64,000 bases of DNA from Vagococcus sp. CY52-2 (GCF_022655055.1 NZ_CP093384.1:1240001-1304000); one strand, 5' to 3'; positions 46,466 through 56,522 are shown, counted from the stretch's first letter. The notes: generated by a model not told the origin, from the letters alone. Numbers and translations: made by a program.

Positions 46466-47737
46466 TCATTTTTTTAAAAAAGAAACGTCTTTAAATGTAT
46501 CAAAAAAGGTTTCATTATTTTTTGTTTTCTTTAAAAAAGTTAATAATTGATGTGTTGAATTAATCGAGTCACCTTTCATATGACGGCGTAATTTCCATAT
46601 TTCTTCCAAGTGTTCTGGAGACATAAGCAATTCTTCACGTCTCGTTCCTGATCGTTTAATATCGATTGCCGGAAACACACGGCGTTCTGATAATTCTCTT
46701 GATAGATGAAGTTCCATATTACCTGTTCCTTTGAACTCTTCATAAATCACATCATCCATTCGACTTCCTGTATCAACTAAAGCAGTCGCCAGAATAGTTA
46801 AGCTTCCGCCTTCTTCAATATTTCGTGCAGCTCCAAAGAAACGTTTTGGTTTATAAAAGGCTGCAGGGTCAATCCCTCCACTAAGTGTTCGTCCGCTTGG
46901 TGGAATAACTAAGTTGTATGCTCTGGCCAAACGAGTGATACTGTCCATTAAAATCACCACATCACGTTTATCTTCCACTAAACGTAACGCTCTTTCTAAC
47001 ACAAGTTCAACGACACGAGTATGATTTTCAGGCATCTGGTCAAAGGTAGAGGATACTACTTCACCATCAACACTTCTTTCAATATCAGTTACTTCTTCCG
47101 GACGTTCATCAATTAATAAGACAATTAACTCCACATCTGGATAATTTTTTGAAATGCCATTAGCAATCTCTTTTATGACACTCGTTTTACCAGCTTTTGG
47201 TGGTGCGACAATTAGACCACGTTGACCAAAACCAACTGGTGCAAATAAATCAATCATTCGTGTTGATAAATCTGTTTTTGTTGTTTCTAATACTAATTTT
47301 GTATCAGGATAAAGCGCCGTAAGTGCTGGAAAATGCGGACGTTGTTTGGCATCTTCTGGATTTTTTCCATTAACCGTTTCAACATGCATCAATCCATAAT
47401 AACGCTCGCTCTCTTTTGGCGGTCTTGCTTTTCCTGATACTTTATCCCCGTTTCGTAATCCAAATCGTCTAATTTGTGATGAGGAAATATAGATATCTTC
47501 TTTACTGGGTGTATAATTAATAGGTCGTAAAAAGCCATATCCATCATTTGATATAATATCTAATACACCTTCCACCATAAAAAAGCCTTGTTTTTCTGCT
47601 TGTGCACGAATGACAGCCAATGATAATTCTTTTTTATTCATTTGACTATAATAAGGTATCTTAAAATCTTTTGCATAAGCATATATTTCTTTTAGGGTTT
47701 TATGTTCTAATTCACCCATTGTTAAATAATCACCCAT
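46466..47737 (-). CDS. rho: Transcription termination factor Rho
   Basis: The 423-residue hexameric helicase has an N-terminal SAP-like part, an RNA-binding cold-shock domain with GYGFLR, a P-loop APPKAGKTS, and the Q- and R-loops ([38 protein letters not shown]). I start it at the ATG at 47735-47737 ([13 protein letters not shown]), five bases past AGAGGG; it interlocks with the murZ stop. No large insertion, unlike actinobacterial Rho. Confidence 0.95.
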   Translation of the reverse strand: MGDYLTMGELEHKTLKEIYAYAKDFKIPYYSQMNKKELSLAVIRAQAEKQGFFMVEGVLDIISNDGYGFLRPINYTPSKEDIYISSSQIRRFGLRNGDKVSGKARPPKESERYYGLMHVETVNGKNPEDAKQRPHFPALTALYPDTKLVLETTKTDLSTRMIDLFAPVGFGQRGLIVAPPKAGKTSVIKEIANGISKNYPDVELIVLLIDERPEEVTDIERSVDGEVVSSTFDQMPENHTRVVELVLERALRLVEDKRDVVILMDSITRLARAYNLVIPPSGRTLSGGIDPAAFYKPKRFFGAARNIEEGGSLTILATALVDTGSRMDDVIYEEFKGTGNMELHLSRELSERRVFPAIDIKRSGTRREELLMSPEHLEEIWKLRRHMKGDSINSTHQLLTFLKKTKNNETFFDTFKDVSFLKK

Positions 47738-47738
47738 A

Positions 47739-49016
47739 TTATCCCTCTTTATCCGTGCCTTCTTCCATATGAATATCAGCACCTAGATTTGTTAATTTAT
47801 CAATGATATTATCGTACCCACGTAAAATATTATCCACATTAGAAATGCGAGTTGTTCCACTTGCCATGATACCAGCAGTTACCAAACAAGCACCTGCACG
47901 TAAATCACTCGCCGTAACATCTTCTCCTACAAGTTCTAAATCATCTTGACCATTTAATACAATCATTTTCCCTTCAATACTTGCGTTTGCTCCCATGCGA
48001 ACTAATTCTGGAATATGATTGACTCGCTGCTCATATATTGTATCTGTCACAATACTTTTTCCATTGGCTTTTAATAATAGTGGGGTAATAGGCTGTTGTA
48101 AATCTGTTGCAAATCCTGGATAAGGAACCGTTGTAACGTTGATTGGTTTTAGGTTTTTAGCTGGATGTACTTCAATACTATCTTCTCGAATAGTCATTGG
48201 CACACCCATTTCTTCTAATTTTGAGATAAAACTTTCTAAATGCTCATAAATAACATTTTGGACTATAACACCATCACCATGAGCAGCTGCCATTGATAAA
48301 TAAGTCCCTGCTTCGATACGATCTGGGATGATTGAATGACGACATCCTTTTAATTCTGTCACGCCATCAATCCGAAGTTCATTCGTACCAGCGCCACGAA
48401 TTTTAGCTCCCATGTTATTTAATAATGTTGCGACATCAATAATTTCAGGCTCTCTTGCGGCATTTTCAATCACTGTTCGACCTTTTGCTTTTACCGCCGC
48501 TAACATGACATTAATCGTTGCACCAATTGACACCATATCCATATAAATACGTGTGCCTTCTAACCCATTTGGTGATTTTAAGTAAGTTGCTCCATGTTCA
48601 GTTGTTACTTCAGCTCCAAGTGATTCAAACCCTTTGATATGTAAATCGATAGGTCTTGGTCCTAAATAACAGCCACCTGGAAGACCAACAACACCTTCAC
48701 CAAATTTACCTAGTAACGCTCCCATAAAATAATATGAGGCACGTAAACTATTAATTTTTCCACTTGGCATTGGTATGGATACCATGTTGGTTGGATCAAT
48801 TATCATAGTATGATTATCAAAAGTTACTTTCACACCCATAATTTCTAAAATTTCTTTTAAAGAGTGCACATCTTTAATATCAGGTACTCCTTCTAAAATA
48901 ACAGGAGTATCAGCTAAAATAGCAGCAGGAATTAAAGCAACAGCACTATTTTTAGCACCACTAATTGTGACAGTGCCTTTTAATTTTTTTCCACCATTTA
49001 TAATTAATTTTTTCAT
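47739..49016 (-). CDS. murZ: UDP-N-acetylglucosamine 1-carboxyvinyltransferase 2
   Basis: The 425-residue enzyme transfers enolpyruvate from PEP to UDP-GlcNAc, the first committed step of peptidoglycan synthesis. The fosfomycin-target Cys116 lies in [19 protein letters not shown]. The start [20 protein letters not shown] is typical. Position between fba and rho marks it as the second MurA paralogue (MurZ/MurA2) of Firmicutes rather than the murAA gene near atp. Its leader holds a terminator-like hairpin (49045-49072). Confidence 0.93.
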   Translation of the reverse strand: MKKLIINGGKKLKGTVTISGAKNSAVALIPAAILADTPVILEGVPDIKDVHSLKEILEIMGVKVTFDNHTMIIDPTNMVSIPMPSGKINSLRASYYFMGALLGKFGEGVVGLPGGCYLGPRPIDLHIKGFESLGAEVTTEHGATYLKSPNGLEGTRIYMDMVSIGATINVMLAAVKAKGRTVIENAAREPEIIDVATLLNNMGAKIRGAGTNELRIDGVTELKGCRHSIIPDRIEAGTYLSMAAAHGDGVIVQNVIYEHLESFISKLEEMGVPMTIREDSIEVHPAKNLKPINVTTVPYPGFATDLQQPITPLLLKANGKSIVTDTIYEQRVNHIPELVRMGANASIEGKMIVLNGQDDLELVGEDVTASDLRAGACLVTAGIMASGTTRISNVDNILRGYDNIIDKLTNLGADIHMEEGTDKEG

Positions 49017-49044
49017 TTTGTCTTAATGACCTCACTTTAGTCTT

Positions 49045-49072
49045 TAAAAAAGCCGCTTAAAATAAGCAGCCA
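49045..49072 (-). terminator. Terminator-like hairpin in the murZ leader
   Basis: On the minus strand GCTGCTTA-TTT-TAAGCGGC is followed by TTTTTT, 30 bases before the murZ start, and lies well after the fba terminator. It may act as an attenuator of murZ-rho. Confidence 0.6.
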
Positions 49073-49150
49073 AATAAGTTTCGTTATGCATAATATAGTT
49101 GTATTCTATCACACAATATAAATGAAAAAAAGCACTTGGTAAATTTATAC

Positions 49151-49191
49151 GTAAAAAAAGAGCGACTGACAAAGTCAGACACTCTTTTTTC
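49151..49191. terminator. Intrinsic terminator of fba
   Basis: AAAAAAGAG..CTGAC-AAA-GTCAG..CTCTTTTTT forms a strong interrupted stem just after the fba stop. Confidence 0.8.
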
Positions 49192-49206
49192 ATTCAAGCT
49201 TTAAAA

Positions 49207-50073
49207 TTATGCTTTACCGTTTGATCCAAACCATTGGATACGTTCTTTAACTAACTCAGTTACTGCGGTAGTACCTGGAGCTAATAATTTACGAGGGTCA
49301 AATCCTTTACCTTCTAAGTCTTTGCCTTCTTCAATGTATTTACGTGTTGCAGCTGCAAATACTTCTTGACATTCAGTATTAACGTTAATTTTTGATACGC
49401 CTAAAGAGATTGCTTTTTGGATTTGATCTAATGGAATACCAGAACCACCATGTAATACCATTGGTTTACCATCGATTACTTCAGCAATTTCAGCTAAACG
49501 ATCAAAGCTCAAACCAGCCCAGTTTTCAGGGTAAGAACCATGAATATTACCAATACCTGCAGCTAAGAAATCAATTCCTGTTTCAGACATTGCTTTACAT
49601 TCAGCTGGATCTGCTAATTCACCAGAACCGATAATGCCGTCTTCTTCTCCACCAATTGATCCAACTTCACACTCTACAGAAACACCTTTAGCGTGAGCTT
49701 TAGCAACAACATCTTTTGCTTTTTCTAAATTTTCTTCAAATGGTAAGTGAGAACCATCAAACATTACAGATGTGTAACCAATTTCGATACATTTTAATGC
49801 ATCTTCGTATTCACCATGGTCTAAGTGTAATGCTACTGGAACTGTAATTCCCATTGAGTCAATTAAGTCGTTAACTAAATCATAACATACTTGGTAACCA
49901 CCCATATATTTTGCAGCACCCATAGAAGTTTGAATCATTACTGGAGAATTAGATTCTTGAGCCCCTTGTAGGATAGCTTTAGTCCATTCTAAATTGTTTG
50001 TGTTGAATGCACCAACTGCATATTTGCCCTCTTTAGCTTTTTTTAACATTTCTGTTGCTGATACTAATGCCAT
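49207..50073 (-). CDS. fba: Class II fructose-bisphosphate aldolase
   Basis: The 288-residue zinc-dependent enzyme splits fructose-1,6-bisphosphate in glycolysis. Zinc ligands are seen in ALHLDHGEYED and in GIGNIHGSYP and VLHGGSGIP; the catalytic Asp is in LDHG. The phosphate loop KINVNTE is present. GGAGG precedes the ATG. It is single-cistron with its own terminator, followed by murZ-rho. Confidence 0.96.
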   Translation of the reverse strand: MALVSATEMLKKAKEGKYAVGAFNTNNLEWTKAILQGAQESNSPVMIQTSMGAAKYMGGYQVCYDLVNDLIDSMGITVPVALHLDHGEYEDALKCIEIGYTSVMFDGSHLPFEENLEKAKDVVAKAHAKGVSVECEVGSIGGEEDGIIGSGELADPAECKAMSETGIDFLAAGIGNIHGSYPENWAGLSFDRLAEIAEVIDGKPMVLHGGSGIPLDQIQKAISLGVSKINVNTECQEVFAAATRKYIEEGKDLEGKGFDPRKLLAPGTTAVTELVKERIQWFGSNGKA

Positions 50074-50219
50074 AATTAAATTCCTCCTATTATGTTATCA
50101 CTCTATTTGGTATAGGTGATACTTAACTAACACCATCATTTTAACACTCTTTAGTTATTTTTGCTAGTCAAATCACAATCTTTGATGCTATTTTCAGAAA
50201 ATTTTATTACAGTCCTTTT

Positions 50220-51698
50220 TTAATAAAGATTGAATCCTGTTTCCTTTGTATCGATGTAAATATTTTTAAATTGACTATAAGCATCAAGGATAGCTTTATG
50301 CGTCTCACGTCCAATACCAGATTTTTTGTATCCACCAAAAGGTGCTCCGGCGGGAATTTGATTATATGTATTAACCCATACACGTCCGGTTTCAATTCCT
50401 CGACTCACTTTAAGAGCTGTGTTGATGTTTTTAGTCCAAACACCCCCACCTAAACCATATTCAGAATCGTTTGCCATTTTTATCACTTCATCAATTGTTT
50501 TAAATTTAATCACTACTGCAACTGGACCAAAGATTTCTTCTTGAGCCACTTCCATATCATTAGTCACATCAGTTAAAAGTGTCGGTGCCACGTAACATCC
50601 TTTTCCTAAGTCTCCATCAAGGCGTTTTCCACCTGTTAAAATCGTTGCACCTTCTTTACGCCCTACTTCAACTGCTTCTAAAATTTTATTTACTTGTCCC
50701 TCATTCACTTGGGCACCCATTTGGACATTTTCATCCAACGCATCCCCAACGACTACGGCTTCAAATTTTTCTTTTAATTCTGCTACGAATTTATCGTAGA
50801 TTCCTTCTTGCACGAAAATCCTTGATCCTGCACAGCATACTTGTCCTTGATTAAACAAAATACCAAGTTGTGCTCCCTCAACTGCTTTTTCAAATGGCAT
50901 ATCATCAAAGAAGATATTCGCTGATTTTCCACCCAATTCAAGGGTTGCAGGAATTAATTTATCCGCTGCAGCTTGAGCAACTTTATAACCAACTTCAGTT
51001 GATCCGGTAAAGGCTAGTTTATTAAATCCATCATGTTTTAACATATAATCGCCTGATTTAGATCCTTTACCTGTAATTAAATTTAACACACCCTTTGGTA
51101 ACATTGGACCAATCAACCTAACTAATTCTAATAAGCTTAAAGAAGTGGAAGATGATGGATGAATGACGATAGTATTTCCAGCAGCTAGAGCTGGAGCTAA
51201 TTTCCACGCTGCCATCAAAATGGGAAAATTCCATGGAATAATTTGTCCAACCACCCCGATTGGTTCTCTTAAGATAAGTGTTAAAGTATCTTTATCTAAC
51301 GCTTGCGCTGAGCCTTCCTCGCTACGAATGACACCTGCAAAATATCTAAAATGATCGGCACTAAGTGGTACATCCACCGATTTGGTCTCACGAATTGGTT
51401 TTCCATTATCAATAGATTCTATATAGGCTAAATGTTCCATATTTTCATCAATAACATCTGCAATTTTTAATAATAAATTACTTCTATCCACAAGTGACCA
51501 ATCACGCCATTCAGGTAATGCTTGTTGTGCGGCATCAACGGCAGCATCAACGTCGGCATCAACGGCATCAACAAATGAGCCAATTTTTTCTCCATTTACA
51601 GGCGAAAAAGTATCTAACATCTCTCCCTTAGCGCCTTTTGTCCACTCTCCATTAATAAATAAATTATATTCTTTGTATATATCTTTAAAAGCTGTCAT
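50220..51698 (-). CDS. NAD(P)+-dependent aldehyde dehydrogenase
   Basis: The 492-residue enzyme has the class I ALDH pattern: IIPWNFPILMAAWKLAPALAAGN, FTGSTEVG, catalytic Glu in TLELGGKSANI, catalytic Cys in FNQGQVCCAGSR and EEIFGPVAVV. It oxidises aldehydes, such as acetaldehyde, to acids. An unusual alanine/aspartate repeat, DAVDADVDAAVDAA, lies near residue 43. It ends close to the fba promoter region; no clear terminator is seen. It is likely a stand-alone gene. Confidence 0.92.
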   Translation of the reverse strand: MTAFKDIYKEYNLFINGEWTKGAKGEMLDTFSPVNGEKIGSFVDAVDADVDAAVDAAQQALPEWRDWSLVDRSNLLLKIADVIDENMEHLAYIESIDNGKPIRETKSVDVPLSADHFRYFAGVIRSEEGSAQALDKDTLTLILREPIGVVGQIIPWNFPILMAAWKLAPALAAGNTIVIHPSSSTSLSLLELVRLIGPMLPKGVLNLITGKGSKSGDYMLKHDGFNKLAFTGSTEVGYKVAQAAADKLIPATLELGGKSANIFFDDMPFEKAVEGAQLGILFNQGQVCCAGSRIFVQEGIYDKFVAELKEKFEAVVVGDALDENVQMGAQVNEGQVNKILEAVEVGRKEGATILTGGKRLDGDLGKGCYVAPTLLTDVTNDMEVAQEEIFGPVAVVIKFKTIDEVIKMANDSEYGLGGGVWTKNINTALKVSRGIETGRVWVNTYNQIPAGAPFGGYKKSGIGRETHKAILDAYSQFKNIYIDTKETGFNLY

Positions 51699-51778
51699 AA
51701 CAATTCTCCTTTGATATTTTTTTATTTCGGTATAGTTAAAATTGTATCTGCTTTCATTTTAAAATTCAAGCGTTATGC

Positions 51779-51808
51779 TTATAAAAAAAAGAGTATCTCT
51801 ACTCTTCC
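51779..51808 (-). terminator. Intrinsic terminator of the rpoE/DUF1622 region
   Basis: On the minus strand AAGAGTA-GAGA-TACTCTT is followed by TTTTTT; it overlaps the stop of the DUF1622 gene. Confidence 0.75.
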
Positions 51809-52140
51809 TCATTATGTGTTTGTTCAATTTCTTTTCCTAAAAAATAAGAGATAGCAGTTCTGATCACGACAATTCCACCTAAGATAACAATATCTTGTGT
51901 TGATGGGTTTAAAATAGTTTCAATAATATCTGACGCAATAAGCACTTCTAAACTTAGTAATATATAAGATCCTAAATATAATTTAATTTTATTATTTCTG
52001 AAAGATATTTCTTCCCTTGTGCCGCTTCCAAATTCATTTTTAGTAAAATCGATGACGGCTTTTGCCACACCCACTAAGAGAATAATCACTGAAAAAGCAT
52101 TTAATACAAAAATTATTTTATCTACTACCTCACTAATCAT
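51799..52140 (-). CDS. DUF1622 membrane protein
   Basis: The 113-residue protein has three TM helices (about 10-32, 52-75 and 82-103) and the DUF1622 pattern FSVIILLVGVAKAV, KLYLGSYILLSLEVLIASDIIETI and RTAISYFLGKEI. Function unknown for the family. I start it at the ATG at 52138-52140 behind GGAGGGA; 14 upstream codons are open. It follows rpoE with a terminator in between. Confidence 0.75.
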   Translation of the reverse strand: MISEVVDKIIFVLNAFSVIILLVGVAKAVIDFTKNEFGSGTREEISFRNNKIKLYLGSYILLSLEVLIASDIIETILNPSTQDIVILGGIVVIRTAISYFLGKEIEQTHNEEE

Positions 52141-52166
52141 TGCTATCCCTCCTATTCTATAATAAA

Positions 52167-52198
52167 CAAAAAAGAGCATCAAATGACACTCTTTTTAT
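52167..52198 (-). terminator. Intrinsic terminator of rpoE
   Basis: On the minus strand AAAGAG and CTCTTTTTT close a small hairpin directly after the rpoE stop, followed by a T run. Confidence 0.6.
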
Positions 52199-52803
52199 TA
52201 TAATTCTTCGTCTTCTTCATCATCATTTTCGTATAAATCATCTTCTTCAACGATGGTTAGATCTTCTTCTACACCTTCTGGCACGTCATCATCAACGTCA
52301 TTGTCAGCACCGATTTCTGATAAATCAGTTGTGTATTCTTTGATTTCTTTTGTTTCATCTTCTTCATCTTCATACAACTCATCATCATCTTCATCATGAT
52401 CGACTAAGTCCAAATCTTCTGGATCATCATCATTGTAATCAATGGCATCGTCATCCATTGCGATAAAAGCATTTACTTTTTTACGTTTTTTACGACGTGG
52501 TGTTTCTTCTTCGTCTTCATCCACACCAGAAACTTCTTCATCAATTGAATCGATTGGATACCAGCTACGCAGGCCCCAACGATTATCTCCTAAAGAAATA
52601 AAACTTCCGTCAATATTTAAGTCTGTATAAAATTGTGGCAAGATGTCACGAATTTCACTATCTGCTTTTTCTAAGTAGTTTTGGATTTCATTTACTAAAT
52701 CACTAAAATCAATAATGTCTCCACGTTGATTTAAAATTGCATGTGCAACTTCAATCATCGACAATTCATTTTTATTTACGCCTTCAAAAGCTTTAATTTC
52801 CAA
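52198..52803 (-). CDS. rpoE: RNA polymerase delta subunit
   Basis: The 201-residue protein has an N-terminal winged-helix HARE domain ([23 protein letters not shown] to WGLRSWYP, about 1-90) followed by a basic patch (RRKKRKK) and a long disordered tail made almost wholly of Asp and Glu. It is the delta subunit, not sigma-E, and helps release RNA polymerase from DNA and RNA. I choose the TTG at 52801-52803 (LEIKAFEG), 10 bases past AAAGGA, as homologues begin MELK; a GTG three codons earlier is the alternative. The neighbour pyrG, common downstream, is absent. Confidence 0.93.
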   Translation of the reverse strand: MEIKAFEGVNKNELSMIEVAHAILNQRGDIIDFSDLVNEIQNYLEKADSEIRDILPQFYTDLNIDGSFISLGDNRWGLRSWYPIDSIDEEVSGVDEDEEETPRRKKRKKVNAFIAMDDDAIDYNDDDPEDLDLVDHDEDDDELYEDEEDETKEIKEYTTDLSEIGADNDVDDDVPEGVEEDLTIVEEDDLYENDDEEDEEL

Positions 52804-52878
52804 CTGACACACGTCCTTTCACAGTCTACTCTCTATCATACAATAACTAGCGTTTCTTTGCAATTTAAAATTTTTATT

Positions 52879-53325
52879 TCATCTATTCTCCCCACTAAAA
52901 TTAATCATCAAATGGTATGTCCCTAACTTTTCTTCTCCAGCAAATAAATCATAATCAATTGTTAAATCACCTGATTGTGGATTATCTTTTAGACTAATAT
53001 GTAAATGATTAGTCATGGTTGAAATACTCATCATGCCATAAGGAGTAGCATATGTTGTTTCCCGCTTTTCCTCATAGGAAAAATTTAATTTCATTTTAAC
53101 ATCACCTGAGCGAATCAATGTTACCGTTTCATCTGGTAAAATTTTTATTGTAACAGGAACAGGTTTATCAATTCCTTCCAGTAATTCTTCGTATCTTAAA
53201 TAGATGACATCATTAATTACTACCATATTACCTTTGACTTCTACTAAAAATTCTTTCAATTCTTGCTCTTTTGTAACCTCAGTTTTCACCAAAATATTAA
53301 TTGGTGTTTTTTCTCTTTTTGACAC
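52879..53325 (-). CDS. DUF1934 (YwiB-like) beta-barrel protein
   Basis: The 148-residue protein fits the DUF1934/YwiB family: a small lipocalin-like beta barrel with VTIKILPDETVTLIRSGDVKMKLNF, TTYATPYGMMSISTMTNHL and a final DYDLFAGEEKLGTYHL block. The function is unknown. I start it at the GTG at 53323-53325, eight bases past AGAGG; a GTG three codons earlier touches the site. It is divergent from lipL, with a palindrome between them, and is followed by rpoE. Confidence 0.78.
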   Translation of the reverse strand: MSKREKTPINILVKTEVTKEQELKEFLVEVKGNMVVINDVIYLRYEELLEGIDKPVPVTIKILPDETVTLIRSGDVKMKLNFSYEEKRETTYATPYGMMSISTMTNHLHISLKDNPQSGDLTIDYDLFAGEEKLGTYHLMINFSGENR

Positions 53326-53368
53326 CCATTCCACCTCTTTACTTTTTTATATATTTTGGTCTTTTTTA

Positions 53369-53387
53369 AAAGGTTTGTCAAACCTTT
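53369..53387. promoter_or_regulatory. 19-base palindrome in the divergent ywiB-lipL promoter region
   Basis: AAAGGTTTGTCAAACCTTT has perfect 9-base arms around one base. It contains TTGTCA on the plus strand (53375-53380), 17 bases before TTAAAT, and TTGACA on the minus strand, 17 bases before CAAAAT, so it covers both predicted -35 boxes. A repressor site serving both directions is likely; the regulator is unknown. Confidence 0.5.
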
Positions 53388-53462
53388 ATCATTGTTCTTA
53401 AATCCTTTCCGTTTCACAAAAGAATCGGTATAATAAGGAAAGTATAAAAAGGAGTTGTATAT

Positions 53463-54317
53463 ATGTCGTTAAAACAAGCAATTGTTCTGTTTGAACAACA
53501 TCATCTAACAAATGAAAATAAATATGATCCATTTATCGTAACAGATATTTTGGCTGATTACTCAGGTAAACATGGGATCCCTATCATTCATTTTTGGACG
53601 ATGACAAATCAACTAATATTAGGAATGCAAGATACTCGTGTCACAGACTTAAGTGATGCCATCTCTTCGGTTAGATCCCATCACTATCATCCTGTTGTAC
53701 GAAATTCTGGCGGTTTAGCTGTAGTAGCGGATGATGGGATTTTAAACTTTTCAATGATTTTACCACAAGAATTTACTAATCAAACCAGTATTAATCATGG
53801 ATATGACACAATGAAAGCCATCATTTCAAATGCTTTATCTTCATTCAATGTTACTATAGACTCTTTCGAGGTAGTAAATTCCTACTGTCCTGGTGAATAC
53901 GATTTAAGTATTAATGAAAAAAAATTTGCCGGTATTGCCCAACGTCGAATAAAAAAAGGCTTAAGCATTATGATTTATATCAGCGTTAATGGTAACCAAG
54001 AAAAAAGAGGAAACCTAGTCCAACAATTTTATCAAGCGGGTTTAAAAGACAAATTTGGAAAAGAAACTTTTCCTCCAGTTGATCCAAACTCTATGCGAAA
54101 TTTATCGGACTTACTACAACAAAAACTGAACGTTGAACAAATGCAAATGCTCATTATTGAAGCCATTAGTCAAAACTGGACAATTGACGATACTGCTCAA
54201 GTCAAATTTAACCATTTTTTAACTTCTGATGAATTTAAAGAAAGTTATGACAAGGGCTACCAAAGAATGGAACAGCGAAATGAGAGGATTAATACTATTT
54301 TAAAGGAGGTGGATTAA
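53463..54317 (+). CDS. lipL: Octanoyl-[GcvH]:protein N-octanoyltransferase
   Basis: The 284-residue enzyme is of the BPL/LplA/LipB fold and moves the octanoyl or lipoyl group from GcvH to E2 subunits. The RNSGGLAVV motif, catalytic Cys142 in NSYCPGEYDL and Lys154 in EKKFAGIAQRR match LipL (YwfL) rather than an ATP-using lipoate ligase. Its stop is followed directly by the TTG of the HD gene. AAAGGAGTTG precedes the ATG. It should serve lipoylation of the 2-oxoacid dehydrogenases. Confidence 0.85.
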   Translation: MSLKQAIVLFEQHHLTNENKYDPFIVTDILADYSGKHGIPIIHFWTMTNQLILGMQDTRVTDLSDAISSVRSHHYHPVVRNSGGLAVVADDGILNFSMILPQEFTNQTSINHGYDTMKAIISNALSSFNVTIDSFEVVNSYCPGEYDLSINEKKFAGIAQRRIKKGLSIMIYISVNGNQEKRGNLVQQFYQAGLKDKFGKETFPPVDPNSMRNLSDLLQQKLNVEQMQMLIIEAISQNWTIDDTAQVKFNHFLTSDEFKESYDKGYQRMEQRNERINTILKEVD

Positions 54318-55655
54318 TTGATTGAAAAAGTATTTAGAGATCCTATACACCACGATATTAAAGTGGAACACCCAATTATTTTAGAATTAATTAATGCCAA
54401 AGAATTCCAACGCCTAAGACGAATCAAGCAACTTGGAACAACATCTCTAACCTTTCACACATCAGAGCATTCTCGTTTTGGTCACTCTTTAGGGGTCTAC
54501 GAAATTACTCGCCGCATTTGCAACTATTTTAAACGAAATTATGATGTGAAAGAGTACGGGGAGTATGGATGGGATGATTCAGAACGACTTGTTACACTAT
54601 GTGCGGCATTATTACATGATTTAGGTCACGGACCTTTTTCACATACATTTGAAGCGATTTTTAAAACAAATCATGAACAAGTAACCGTTGATATCATTAC
54701 CTCAAAAAAAACTGAGATCAATCGTATTTTACGACAAGTGTCAGAAGAATTTCCTGACAAAGTAGCGAGTGTGATTGCTAAAACCTATCCAAATAAACAA
54801 GTCGTTCAACTGATTTCTAGTCAAATCGATGCAGATAGGATGGATTATTTATTACGAGACGCCTATTTTACTGGAACAGAATATGGTACATTTGATTTAA
54901 CACGTATTTTACGCGTCATCAGACCTCATAAAAGTGGGATTGTTTTTAAAATAAGTGGCATGCATGCTGTTGAAGATTACATTGTTAGCCGCTATCAGAT
55001 GTACATGCAAATTTATTTTCATCCTGTCTCTCGAGGAATGGAAATGGTATTAGATCGTTTATTACAACGAGCTCAAGATTTATACCATGATAATAAATCA
55101 TATTTTAATAAAACGTCGCCTCTTTTAGTTCCTTTCCTTGCACATGATTTTGATTTAAACGATTATCTTGTGTTAGATGATGGTGTATTAACTACGGCAT
55201 TTCATTTATGGAGCCATTCAGATGATGCTATTTTAAATGATTTATCTAAACGATTTTTAAATCGTGTTCCATTTAAATCAGCAGCCTTTTCAACTGAGAA
55301 CTTTATCATGTTACCAGATTTGCAAGATTTAGTTGAAAAAGTTGGTTTTAATCATACCTATTATACTGCCATTAATTCCAGTTTTGATTTACCTTATGAT
55401 TTTTATAAACCAGAAAAATCACAAAATAAAACACAAATTGAGCTTATATATCCGGATGGTGAACTGATTGAACTATCTAGTGCTAGTGAGTTAGTTAGAG
55501 CAATTGCAGGAGAAACTAAAGGAGATCAACGCTTTTATTTCCCTGATGAAATGCTTGCATCCTCTACATTAGACAATTATACTTTATTTGAAGACTCTAT
55601 TAACACTTTTAACAACTCCATAAAAAATGGAGAAATAATTAAAAAGGACGTGTAA
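54318..55655 (+). CDS. HD-domain dNTP phosphohydrolase (YwfO/EF1143-like)
   Basis: The 445-residue protein has the HD fold: His in SRFGHSLGVYE, HD pair in LLHDLGHGPFSH and Asp in SSQIDADRMDYLLRD. It starts VFRDPIHHDIKVEHP, as do dNTP triphosphohydrolases of the SAMHD1/EF1143 type in enterococci. The start is TTG with AAAGGAGGT seven bases upstream, one base after the lipL stop. Role: control of the dNTP pool, by family. It forms an operon with lipL and the HAD gene. Confidence 0.87.
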   Translation: MIEKVFRDPIHHDIKVEHPIILELINAKEFQRLRRIKQLGTTSLTFHTSEHSRFGHSLGVYEITRRICNYFKRNYDVKEYGEYGWDDSERLVTLCAALLHDLGHGPFSHTFEAIFKTNHEQVTVDIITSKKTEINRILRQVSEEFPDKVASVIAKTYPNKQVVQLISSQIDADRMDYLLRDAYFTGTEYGTFDLTRILRVIRPHKSGIVFKISGMHAVEDYIVSRYQMYMQIYFHPVSRGMEMVLDRLLQRAQDLYHDNKSYFNKTSPLLVPFLAHDFDLNDYLVLDDGVLTTAFHLWSHSDDAILNDLSKRFLNRVPFKSAAFSTENFIMLPDLQDLVEKVGFNHTYYTAINSSFDLPYDFYKPEKSQNKTQIELIYPDGELIELSSASELVRAIAGETKGDQRFYFPDEMLASSTLDNYTLFEDSINTFNNSIKNGEIIKKDV

Positions 55656-55658
55656 TAT

Positions 55659-56477
55659 TTGGGAATTAAAATGGTCACGATTGATATTGACGGCACTTTA
55701 GTCAATTCAGAAAGAAAATTAACACCAAAAGTGAAGGAAACAATTAAAAAAGCTTCTGATAGTGGGATTGATATTGTTTTAACAACAGGAAGACCAACTA
55801 TTGGCGTAATTGATTTAGTAAAAGAACTTGAATTAGAAAATGACCACAGTTTTATTATTACATATAATGGTGGCATGATTCAAAATGCTGGAACAAAAGA
55901 AATTATTTTACGTCATTCACTGTCATTAGATGACTATCAAGATGTCGAACTATTATCACGTAAACTAGGCGTTCATTTCCATGTACAAGATGCTGATACA
56001 ATGTATACAGCTAATCCTGATATTAGTCCCTATACCATTAACGAAGCAGTAATCACAGGTATTCCACTACAATATAAACCGGTAAATGACATGACAAAAG
56101 ATATCAAACTTGTAAAAGCAATGATGATTGATCATGAAGATATTCTTGATGCAGCAATTAAAAAAATTCCACAAGAATTTCATGAACGCTTTGCCATCGT
56201 TAAAAGTGCTCCTTACTATCTAGAGATACTAGATCCTAAAGCAACTAAAGGAGAATCAGTCAAAGAACTGGCTGAGCATCTAAACATTAAACAAGAAGAA
56301 GTCATGGCAATTGGTGACAATGAAAATGACTTATCTATGATTGAATATGCAGGTATTGGGGTTGCGATGGGAAATGCTGTAGACAGTGTAAAAAGCATTG
56401 CAAACAAAATAACTAAAACAAATGATGAAGATGGTGTAGCATATGCCATTAACGAATGGGTGCTTAACAATAACTAA
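55659..56477 (+). CDS. Cof-type HAD phosphatase
   Basis: The 272-residue protein has HAD motif I VTIDIDGTLV, motif II LTTGRPT, Lys in motif III (KATKGESVKEL) and motif IV AIGDNENDLSMI, with a type IIB cap of about 100 residues, as in YidA-like sugar phosphatases. The start is a TTG about 9 bases past AAAAAGGA, three bases after the HD gene stop. Substrates are probably sugar phosphates or FMN-like compounds; not predictable. Confidence 0.87.
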   Translation: MGIKMVTIDIDGTLVNSERKLTPKVKETIKKASDSGIDIVLTTGRPTIGVIDLVKELELENDHSFIITYNGGMIQNAGTKEIILRHSLSLDDYQDVELLSRKLGVHFHVQDADTMYTANPDISPYTINEAVITGIPLQYKPVNDMTKDIKLVKAMMIDHEDILDAAIKKIPQEFHERFAIVKSAPYYLEILDPKATKGESVKELAEHLNIKQEEVMAIGDNENDLSMIEYAGIGVAMGNAVDSVKSIANKITKTNDEDGVAYAINEWVLNNN

Positions 56478-56516
56478 AAAAATCCAGTTACTAGTTTTCT
56501 AGTAACTGGATTTTTC
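56476..56516. terminator. Bidirectional intrinsic terminator
   Basis: AAAAATCCAGTTACTAG and CTAGTAACTGGATTTTT are perfectly complementary around TTTT. It ends the lipL operon on the plus strand and gnd on the minus strand. Confidence 0.92.
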
Positions 56517-56522
56517 ATTTAC

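Noticed and set aside
52200-52480. Low-complexity purine/pyrimidine-biased stretch
   Set aside because: It encodes the Asp/Glu-rich tail of the RNA polymerase delta subunit, which is normal for the family.
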